From Mariniphaga sp. (lineage in GTDB: Bacteria > Bacteroidota > Bacteroidia > Bacteroidales > Prolixibacteraceae), in assembly GCA_024636975.1 (NCBI GenBank), contig JAGXGA010000043.1, positions 1 to 49,119 on the forward strand: a stretch of 49,119 bases of DNA. The letters are read 5' to 3'. This document shows positions 42,488 through 49,119 of the stretch, one piece after another (position 1 is the stretch's first letter; each line of letters begins with the position of its first letter). A model generated the notes under the pieces. The model was not told the DNA's origin and did not search any database. It worked only from the letters and a program-made list of their open reading frames with translations. The position numbers were made by a program, and so were the translations under genes.

Positions 42488-42527
42488 CAACCTTTCCCAT
42501 ACTGCTAATTTAAAAAATGAATGTAAA

Positions 42528-43694
42528 ATGAAACACAATATTTTTATATCAATTGCACTTGGTTTTCTCGCATTTGCATGTAGTGAAGAACCGATCGGGC
42601 AACAGCCATTAGATCAAATTCCCCCTGATGCAGTTTCTGACGTTAAAGTTGAAAATATCCCCGGGGGGGCAATACTTACTTATATATTGCCTCAAAATGA
42701 AGATCTTCTCTATGTAAAAGCGGTCTATTCGCTTAGGGATAGTCTAATGAGTGAAACACGCGCTTCACTTTATTCCGATACGTTAAAAGTAGAAGGGTTT
42801 GGGGATACCAAGGAAAGGCAGGTAAAACTAATTGCTGTTGACCGGAGCAGAAATGAATCTCCCGAATTGTATGCAACAATTGCCCCCCTAGAACCTCCTG
42901 TAGCTACTATTGGTAAGAGCTTGAGCTTAGTGCCCGATTTTGGAGGTGTCCATAGCTATTGGGAGAATCCAACGCGTGCGGAAATATCAACGATTATCCT
43001 ACAGAAGGATCAAAACGACGAATACGTTCCTCTGGAAACTTTCTATAGTTCAATGGTTGAAGGAGATGGGGCCACTCGTGGTATGGATACGATTGCATCC
43101 GATTTTGGAATTTATGTTCAGGATCGTTGGGAGAATAGGAGCGAAATTAAATATTATACATTAACGCCTATTTATGAAACAGAATTTGATCAAGTAAAAT
43201 TCAAAGCGGTAGAATTACCTGGTGATGCAGGAAATGTAGGTGGATGGCCAAAATCAAATATGTGGGATGGCGCTAACGGAGACAATGGATACAGTTCCCC
43301 GGGTGGGACTGGTACCTGGCCGCATTCTGTTACAATTGACCTTGGAGTGACCGGTCAATTAAGTCGTTTGAGAGTATTTCAACGCCTCGGGGGCTATGTA
43401 TTTGCTGAAGGGAATCCCCGGAAATTTGAAGTTTGGGGATGTCAAACACTTGATCCAACGGGAAGTTGGGATAATTGGACTAAACTCATGGACTGCACTT
43501 CAATAAAGCCGTCAGGATTACCGATGGGGCAAAACACCAATGAAGATATTGATGTTGCAACCAACGGTGAAGACTTTATTTGTTCACCAACAAATCCGAA
43601 GGTGCGTTATATCCGGATTAAGGTTACCCGAACCTGGGCCGGGGGTGACAACTTTCAGATATCAGAATTAGAGGTTTATGGTGATAATCGGTAA
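42528..43694 (+). CDS. DUF4959/DUF5126/DUF5000-type surface lipoprotein
   Basis: A 388-residue lipoprotein (AFAC, Cys18). The N-terminal 100 residues (PDAVSDVKVENIPGGAILTY, ATIAPLEPP) match the fibronectin-like DUF4959, the middle (VPDFGGVHSYWENPTRAEIS) the DUF5126 type, and the C-terminus (SVTIDLGVTGQLSRLRVFQR, KVRYIRIKVTRTW, FQISELEVYG) a discoidin-like DUF5000 sandwich. The frame is open upstream to 42477, overlapping the SusD gene, but the ATG at 42528 starts the signal peptide. Such proteins act as surface glycan-binding proteins next to SusD in Bacteroidota PULs. Confidence 0.85.
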   Translation: MKHNIFISIALGFLAFACSEEPIGQQPLDQIPPDAVSDVKVENIPGGAILTYILPQNEDLLYVKAVYSLRDSLMSETRASLYSDTLKVEGFGDTKERQVKLIAVDRSRNESPELYATIAPLEPPVATIGKSLSLVPDFGGVHSYWENPTRAEISTIILQKDQNDEYVPLETFYSSMVEGDGATRGMDTIASDFGIYVQDRWENRSEIKYYTLTPIYETEFDQVKFKAVELPGDAGNVGGWPKSNMWDGANGDNGYSSPGGTGTWPHSVTIDLGVTGQLSRLRVFQRLGGYVFAEGNPRKFEVWGCQTLDPTGSWDNWTKLMDCTSIKPSGLPMGQNTNEDIDVATNGEDFICSPTNPKVRYIRIKVTRTWAGGDNFQISELEVYGDNR

Positions 43695-43720
43695 TTTATT
43701 TATGCCTAAGAAAAAAAAAT

Positions 43721-44824
43721 ATGAGAATAATTAATATATATACATTATGTGTGGTATTGTTTGCGTTTCTGCTACAATCCTGTTCTGAAATGAATGAGCC
43801 AGTGGATCGCTTTTTGGATGAAGGTGAAATTATTTATGCAGCAAAAGTTGATAGTGTTGCTCCCCGTACCGGAAAGAATCGCATTCAGCTTGAAATTTCA
43901 ATACTATCACAACGAATTGAATTTGTTCGTATTCTGTGGAATGATCTTCAAGATTCTGTTGATATTGAGATAGGAAACAAAACCGGTGTTTTCAGCACGG
44001 TTCTTAACGAGATGGAGGAAAAGAATTACCTCTTTCAGTTAGTTAGTTATGACGAGTTTGGAAATAAATCTCTGCCTGTTGAAGCTACAGGAAAGGTATA
44101 TGGTGCTGTTTATGAATCTAAACTTGTGTCAAGATCTGGTAAAATTGTGAGTTCTGTTAATGGTTTAGTAGTGAACTTCTCTTCTGCACCTGATGGTAAT
44201 GTTGCAACCGAAGTTAACTATATGAATTCTTCGGGGGAGGCAACAACCGTTAGTGTTCCGGCAACAGAAAACTCTTATGTTATTACAGATAGTAATTTGG
44301 ATAGCGAATTTGCATTTTCGTCTACTTATTCTGCAGAACATGGGATTGATCTGTTTTATAGCTCAAGCTATTCTCTGAGTGGCCCCTTCAAATTTGATGT
44401 AAATGACTTGTCAATTGTTGATTATTCAACTACTCATGGAGGCGGTGAAAATAATGTGAGTAACATTATATCCGGAGACGAAGGTGTTCGGTGGCATTCG
44501 CAGGCAGGGGGATCATCCTATCCACATTATGCCACCATCGATATGGGAGGTGAAAGAACTATCAGTAAATTGGGTATTTGGAGATCGATTTTCGATGGAG
44601 GTGGTGATAATCGGGCTCCTGATGAAATCCAGCTTTTTATCAGTATGGATAATGAAAATTGGACAGACATCGGTTTGGGGGTAACTCCTTTTAATCGATT
44701 AATTAATGGCGAGCAGTTTTTTGAATTACCCACTAGGGTTCAAGCTAGGTATTTGAAGTTTGTAGCTGTATCCGGACCTGAAAATAATATGGTTCTGGGT
44801 GGAATCAATATTTATGGCTATTAA
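43721..44824 (+). CDS. DUF4998 / discoidin-like surface lipoprotein
   Basis: A 367-residue lipoprotein (LLQSC, Cys21). Residues about 25-225 match the DUF4998 type (MNEPVDRFLDEGEIIYAAKVD, SQRIEFVRILWND, FQLVSYDEFGNKSLPVEATG). Residues about 250-367 form an F5/8 type C (discoidin) sandwich (WHSQAGGSSYPHYATIDMGG, APDEIQLFISMDNENWTDIG, RYLKFVA). It follows the DUF4959-type gene by 26 bp, and the pair is a recurrent companion of SusCD. A carbohydrate-binding role is inferred. A 27-bp perfect hairpin lies just downstream. Confidence 0.87.
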   Translation: MRIINIYTLCVVLFAFLLQSCSEMNEPVDRFLDEGEIIYAAKVDSVAPRTGKNRIQLEISILSQRIEFVRILWNDLQDSVDIEIGNKTGVFSTVLNEMEEKNYLFQLVSYDEFGNKSLPVEATGKVYGAVYESKLVSRSGKIVSSVNGLVVNFSSAPDGNVATEVNYMNSSGEATTVSVPATENSYVITDSNLDSEFAFSSTYSAEHGIDLFYSSSYSLSGPFKFDVNDLSIVDYSTTHGGGENNVSNIISGDEGVRWHSQAGGSSYPHYATIDMGGERTISKLGIWRSIFDGGGDNRAPDEIQLFISMDNENWTDIGLGVTPFNRLINGEQFFELPTRVQARYLKFVAVSGPENNMVLGGINIYGY

Positions 44825-44850
44825 AAAAATGATATTAAGCTTATAAGTAA

Positions 44851-44908
44851 ATGTTCATGTATAAATTAGGTGGAATCCAACGATTCCACCTAATTTATAC
44901 ATGAACAT
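44851..44908. terminator. Perfect 27-bp inverted repeat, putative terminator
   Basis: The arm at 44851-44877 pairs without mismatch with 44882-44908 around a CAAC loop; the inner part reads AGGTGGAATC and GATTCCACCT. It starts 27 bp after the stop of the DUF4998 gene. The stem is far longer than an ordinary intrinsic terminator and no T-run follows, so it may instead stabilise the 3' end of the SusCD transcript or bind a protein. It separates that transcript from the GH78 gene. Confidence 0.6.
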
Positions 44909-45081
44909 TGCTGGAAGACTTATAGTTGGCTGTTAAAAAGTTAGTAGATAGGTAGTTCGTAGTTTAAGTTTATTCATGTGGATTCTACGAATGCTTTCTA
45001 TTTTTTGAAAGTGATAGTCATTATCGCACATGTTTTTTTCACGTATATCAAACTTCATGGTTATAATTAATTCTTATCAAA

Positions 45082-48000
45082 ATGAAAAATTTCAAGAGAT
45101 TAAATAGATTATTCGGGGTCATCCTGATAATTACTCTTCATAGTGCTTTTAGTTTTGCGTTAGATGTAAAAAACCTACGTACCGAATACTTAAAGAATCC
45201 AATTGGCATTGATGTGGTACAACCTCGGTTTAGTTGGGAAATAGAAGCAAGTGAACGTGGGACAACTCAATCTGCATATGAAATTACAGTATCAAGGGGT
45301 AAAGATGGTTCAAATCCCATTTGGAATTCCGGTAAAATTGAATCAGACAGATCTGTAAATAACAATTATAACGGGGAAGCGCTAGCTCCTTCAACTCGCT
45401 ACTATTGGCAGGTTACTATTTGGGATAACACCAATAGAACATGTATTTCTACCGAAACAGCCCTTTTTGAAACGGGACTATTTGATTCGGGGTGGGGAGA
45501 TGCCAAATGGATAAAATCTACCACCTTAAAACAAGGTGGCTCGAATGATCAATTGGATCGTACATCAATTGTTGATTATTCAATTTCAATGGATTTTGAA
45601 ATTAATCAACTTGTAGCTGGTCCTTGTTTTTCAGCGACTGGTTCCGGTGACTTCTTTATGTGGCAGTTCAATCTTGCAACTGATGGTAAATCGGCTAATA
45701 CTGTTTATTTCCGTCCTCATCACTGGAGAAATGGAGGAGTAAGTGTCATTAAAGAAGTTGAGATATCTGACAAAGTTAAAATTGAAAAGAATGTGATATA
45801 TCATCTGAGAATAGATATCACAGGAAAAATTGCAACTACTTATATCGATGATATTAAGATTGATGTAATTGAAAATCCCTCTGGAGAAAACTTTGTTTGT
45901 GCAGATGTTGGATTTCGTCAGGCAAAAAGTGCAGCTGGAGTTGATGAGCAAGCATACTTTGACAATATTAAAATCACTACAATAACTAATGGAATAGAAT
46001 CGAATTTTTTTGAAGAAGACTTTTCGAGTTCCGATTTTTCATTTTCCGGAGGCCAGCTTATTGATGGGCGTTTATTTGTGACCTCAAGTGACAATATCGT
46101 ATTTCAGGGTACAAGTGGAATCCCAATGTTCCGGAAGGAATTTAGTTTTGAGAAGGACATAGAATCAGCTAAAATATATTCCTCTGCTTTGGGTGTTTAT
46201 GATCTTTTTATTAACGGGAACAGAGTTGGAACGGCACTGGATGATAACAACGTTATTTACGATGAATTAAAACCGGGATGGACCGATTATTTCAAAACGG
46301 CTCAGTATACAACGTATGATGTAACCAATCTATTACAAGCGGGTGAAAATGCAATTGGTGCACAAGTTGCATCCGGATGGTGGAAAGGTGGTGTTGCTCA
46401 TGGTGAATACGGAAATCCCGATCTGAGCTTTATTGCGAAGCTTGTTATTCAATATGCCGATGGATCAACTGAAAATATAGTTACAGATGATTCATGGTTA
46501 ACCTCAAACAATGGCCCAATTCGTATGGCGGATATTTATAATGGGGAAACTTATGATGCGCGAAATGAGATGGATTGGCATACAGCCGGATACGATGATG
46601 CCGAATGGTTTCAAACTAAAATTTACAATGGATTTCAAGGAGAATTAAAAGCTTTTGCAGGAACTCCGGTACAAGTTCGTTCTGAACTCGAGCTCGACCC
46701 AGTCATAACAACTGTTTACAGTGGCCGGAAAGCAAATGGTACAACTCACGGAGAAATTAATACAATTAACGAAATTGAAGGCACTGGTTTAGTTCAACTT
46801 AAAAAAGGAGAAACAGCAATTTTCGACCTGGGGCAGAACATGGTTGGCTGGGTTAAATTCAACGTAAAAGGTGAACGAGGAATCCAAATGAAACTTCGAT
46901 TTGGTGAAATGCTTAATGATTCAGGATCAATATCCAGAGGAAACGATGGACCCAAAGGGAGCATATATACCGCGAACCTGCGAAGTGCAAAAGCAACACT
47001 AAATTACATCTTAAAAGGAAGTGCAGAGGGGGAGTCATATCATCCCACATTAACCTTTATGGGTTTTCGATACTGTGAGATAACAGCAAACCAAAATATT
47101 GAAATTTTATCACTAGTTGGCGAAGTTGTTGGTTCAGTTAACGAAGAGGGATCTTCATTTTCGACAAGTAACCCCGACGTGAATAAATTGTATCGCAATG
47201 TGATTTGGGGACAAAGAAGTAATTTTTTAAGCATCCCAACTGACTGTCCTCAGCGAGATGAACGTCTAGGCTGGACAGGTGACACACAGATTTTTTCACG
47301 AGCAGCAGCCTATAATGCTGATGTGGCAGCCTTTTTTCATAAATGGATGAGAGATATGAGAGACAGCCAACGAGAAGATGGTGCTTATCCAGATGTTGCA
47401 CCACATGCATGGGTAGGATATGGACAAGGAGCGTGGGCAGAAGCTGGGATTATAGTTCCATGGAACGTATATCTCATGTATAACGATTTGGAAATCATAA
47501 AAGAAAATTATGAGTCGATGGAAAAATACATGGGTTTTCTGGCTGCTCAGTCAGGTGGTGGATATTTGTATAATGGTGCTGGAACAAATTATGGAGATTG
47601 GGTATCTTATGAACCTACAGACAGTAGGTATATTAGCGTCTGTTATTATGCTTATGCAGCCCAGCTTATGTCAAAAATGTCTAAAGCACTGAGTGTAGAC
47701 GATGGTGATTTTTATAACAATAAGGCAGAAGAATATCATTTGTTGTATGAAAATATAAAAGCTGAATTTCAACGCAGGTATGTTGAACAATCTGGTGTAT
47801 TAAAAGAAGTTTCGCAGACAGCTTATTTGCTAGCACTGAAGTTGGATTTATTTTCAACAGATAAAGCGAAAATGGATGGATTAGATTATCTGGAGACTAG
47901 AATAGCCAATAATGGAAGCAAACTAAGTACAGGTTTTGTAGGTACCGGTATTTTGAACCAAACTTTGAGTGAATTCGGAGCAAATAATACTGCCTATAAT

Positions 48001-48774
48001 TTATTACTTCAGCGGAATAATCCATCCTGGTTGTATAGCGTTGATCAAGGTGCAACAACAATTTGGGAAAGGTGGGATTCATACACTATTGAAAAGGGAT
48101 TCCAGGATGTGGGTATGAATTCTTTTAATCACTATGCTTATGGGGCCGTATCGGAATGGATGTTTTGCTATATGGCCGGTATTGAGGCAGATGAGTCCAA
48201 TCCCGGATTCAAACATATTATCCTTCAACCTGAGCTAGATACCAGGGAGGAATTACCAAGCGGTCAAGAGCGCATTACTTCCGTATCGGCGAGATACAAC
48301 TCTTACTATGGGGAGATATTGAGCGAATGGAAGATTTCTGACGACAATTCACTAACTTATATAACAACTGTTCCAGCTAATACTACGGCAACGCTTTACT
48401 TACCTCAATCTACTGACGGTATTGTCTACGAAGGTTCAGTTCTAGCAAAAAATGCCGATGGTGTAAGATTTGTGAAAAATGACAATGGAAAATTGGTTTA
48501 CGAACTTGAATCTGGAACTTATACTTTTAAGATGAATGTTCTAACAGTAAGTGTCGGTAAAAAAACAGAGCTTAGAGAAGGATTTAAAATTTATCCAAAT
48601 CCTGTACAATCTAACTTATGCATTGCAACTGAACCTACAGATTACACGATATCAAGTATGATAGGAGCCTTTGTCGAATCAGGGAAAAGAGAAATTGTAA
48701 ATGTGGAATACCTGCCTGAGGGACTATATTTTATTCGTGTAGGAAATAAAGATCATAAATTTATAAAGCTATAA
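45082..48774 (+). CDS. GH78 alpha-L-rhamnosidase with LamG-like insert and T9SS sorting domain
   Basis: A 1230-residue secreted enzyme hydrolysing terminal alpha-L-rhamnose. After the signal peptide (SAFSFA) come the fibronectin-like rhamnosidase N-domain (KNLRTEYLKNPIGIDVVQPR), an extra concanavalin/LamG-like domain inserted at about 152-325 (YSISMDFEINQLVAG, HLRIDITGKIATTYIDDIKI), then Bac_rhamnosid_N (MFRKEFSFEKDIESAKIYSS), a second sandwich (about 560-690), and the six-hairpin barrel with DCPQRDERLGWTGDTQ (Asp721-Gln735, probable acid Glu727) and TTIWERWDSY (probable base Glu996). The C-terminus (FKIYPNPVQSNLCI, LPEGLYFIRVGNKDHKFIKL) is a T9SS type A sorting signal, so the enzyme is exported and probably surface-attached. 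Ordinary GH78 enzymes have 900-1000 residues. Confidence 0.95.
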   Translation: MKNFKRLNRLFGVILIITLHSAFSFALDVKNLRTEYLKNPIGIDVVQPRFSWEIEASERGTTQSAYEITVSRGKDGSNPIWNSGKIESDRSVNNNYNGEALAPSTRYYWQVTIWDNTNRTCISTETALFETGLFDSGWGDAKWIKSTTLKQGGSNDQLDRTSIVDYSISMDFEINQLVAGPCFSATGSGDFFMWQFNLATDGKSANTVYFRPHHWRNGGVSVIKEVEISDKVKIEKNVIYHLRIDITGKIATTYIDDIKIDVIENPSGENFVCADVGFRQAKSAAGVDEQAYFDNIKITTITNGIESNFFEEDFSSSDFSFSGGQLIDGRLFVTSSDNIVFQGTSGIPMFRKEFSFEKDIESAKIYSSALGVYDLFINGNRVGTALDDNNVIYDELKPGWTDYFKTAQYTTYDVTNLLQAGENAIGAQVASGWWKGGVAHGEYGNPDLSFIAKLVIQYADGSTENIVTDDSWLTSNNGPIRMADIYNGETYDARNEMDWHTAGYDDAEWFQTKIYNGFQGELKAFAGTPVQVRSELELDPVITTVYSGRKANGTTHGEINTINEIEGTGLVQLKKGETAIFDLGQNMVGWVKFNVKGERGIQMKLRFGEMLNDSGSISRGNDGPKGSIYTANLRSAKATLNYILKGSAEGESYHPTLTFMGFRYCEITANQNIEILSLVGEVVGSVNEEGSSFSTSNPDVNKLYRNVIWGQRSNFLSIPTDCPQRDERLGWTGDTQIFSRAAAYNADVAAFFHKWMRDMRDSQREDGAYPDVAPHAWVGYGQGAWAEAGIIVPWNVYLMYNDLEIIKENYESMEKYMGFLAAQSGGGYLYNGAGTNYGDWVSYEPTDSRYISVCYYAYAAQLMSKMSKALSVDDGDFYNNKAEEYHLLYENIKAEFQRRYVEQSGVLKEVSQTAYLLALKLDLFSTDKAKMDGLDYLETRIANNGSKLSTGFVGTGILNQTLSEFGANNTAYNLLLQRNNPSWLYSVDQGATTIWERWDSYTIEKGFQDVGMNSFNHYAYGAVSEWMFCYMAGIEADESNPGFKHIILQPELDTREELPSGQERITSVSARYNSYYGEILSEWKISDDNSLTYITTVPANTTATLYLPQSTDGIVYEGSVLAKNADGVRFVKNDNGKLVYELESGTYTFKMNVLTVSVGKKTELREGFKIYPNPVQSNLCIATEPTDYTISSMIGAFVESGKREIVNVEYLPEGLYFIRVGNKDHKFIKL

Positions 48775-49098
48775 AGACAAAATAACATCCAGTAATTTAA
48801 ATGATCCTCAATAGTCTGATTTACTGGCGAAATGAAGCTTGTTTAATTAGCTGAGTAAAATGTAATCCGAAAATAAAATAGGATTTCAACAGTAGTTATA
48901 GTTTCACGGGACAGCGCAGGATAGGAGTTTACGGGTATTGTAATTAATTCGGTGGATTAAGTAATAACATAAATCAACTCACTAGTGTCTCGTTTAAATA
49001 TTAAATCGTTCTTTGACAAAATTGATAATCAATTGTTTGTAGTGTTTTTTGTTGCGTGACGATTTGAATTGTTTCTTTTGGTTTCAAAATACTGAGAA
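48775..49098. promoter_or_regulatory. Intergenic region leading into an insertion sequence
   Basis: About 320 bp without a gene. A weak hairpin, CCAGTAA (48789-48795) with TTACTGG (48821-48827), may end the GH78 transcript. Further on, a 15-bp palindrome AATTGATAATCAATT (49020-49034) follows TTCTTTGACAAA. These lie where the left end and promoter of the following transposase gene would be. Confidence 0.4.
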
Positions 49099-49119
49099 AT
49101 GAACCAAGGGAAATATGTA
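48983..49119 (+). mobile_element. Left end of a probable IS4-family (DUF4372) insertion sequence, partial
   Basis: The transposase start at 49099 places this DNA inside the 5' end of an IS. The exact end cannot be fixed because the right end lies outside the window. TAGTGTCTCGTTTAAATA at about 48983-49000 is a guess for the terminal repeat. Confidence 0.35.
49099..49119 (+). CDS. IS4-family (DUF4372) transposase, N-terminal seven codons
   Basis: ATG at 49099 opens MNQGKYV and runs to the window edge. Bacteroidota IS4-family transposases with an N-terminal DUF4372 domain commonly begin MNQGKYVFAQ. Seven residues are little evidence, but the match is exact to the pattern I recall and the preceding 100 bp contain no other gene. 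A transposase here would bound PUL 2 on the right. Confidence 0.5.

Noticed and set aside
42477-42527. Longer start for the DUF4959-type lipoprotein overlapping the SusD gene
   Set aside because: The signal peptide begins at the ATG at 42528; the extension would place 17 polar residues before it.
49003-49034. rRNA-operon-like leader (GTTCTTTGACAAA)
   Set aside because: The motif resembles leaders before Bacteroidota 16S genes, but the transposase-like start at 49099 explains the region better and no 16S sequence follows in the window.
1-49119. CRISPR array, tRNA or rRNA genes
   Set aside because: No regularly spaced repeats, cloverleaf or rRNA core sequences were seen on either strand by eye.

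Overview
The window looks like a Bacteroidota chromosome segment, most likely of the Marinilabiliales/Prolixibacteraceae type. Support comes from three SusC-like TonB-dependent receptors, three SusD-like lipoproteins, DUF4961/DUF4959/DUF5000/DUF4998-type surface lipoproteins, two proteins ending in type IX secretion (T9SS) sorting domains, and TAnnTTTG-type promoter boxes. Nearly everything belongs to two adjacent polysaccharide utilization loci (PULs) bounded by traces of mobile DNA.

Left edge (1-1282): the end of an unidentified frame, a 60-nt run of three hairpins, a DUF6573-type protein of the kind carried by plasmids and integrative elements, a small four-cysteine zinc-ribbon protein and an intrinsic terminator. 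This looks like mobile-element backbone.

PUL 1 (1283-34602): a LacI repressor and a sugar-porter MFS permease read leftward. A long rightward block starts at about 3.9 kb from a control region with two matching LacI-type operators 95 bp apart; a third, weaker copy lies before the permease. The block encodes a C-terminally truncated GH92, a mosaic DUF4961/beta-trefoil/propeller/T9SS protein, a GH130 beta-1,2-mannosidase-type lipoprotein, an SGNH esterase, a divergent GH38, a complete GH92, a second GH92 whose general-acid Glu is Gln, then SusD, DUF5004-like, DUF4961, SusC, SusD and SusC. A hairpin terminator follows at 29292. The enzymes fit a mannan carrying alpha-mannose, beta-1,2-mannose, ester groups and probably mannosyl-phosphate, as in yeast cell walls. 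After the terminator come a SASA-type acetylesterase, an alpha/beta-hydrolase esterase and a GH78-like protein.

PUL 2 (34603-48774): an ECF sigma factor, a FecR/DUF4974 anti-sigma factor, a SusC with an N-terminal STN signalling domain, SusD, two surface lipoproteins with discoidin-like C-termini, and a large GH78 alpha-L-rhamnosidase with an extra LamG-like domain and a T9SS tail. This is a trans-envelope-regulated locus for a rhamnose-containing glycan. Long perfect hairpins (16 and 27 bp stems) stand before the sigma gene and before the GH78 gene.

Right edge (48775-49119): an intergenic stretch ends with seven codons that match the N-terminus of DUF4372/IS4-family transposases, so an insertion sequence probably begins there. 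Family calls rest on motif recognition by eye; no database search was run.
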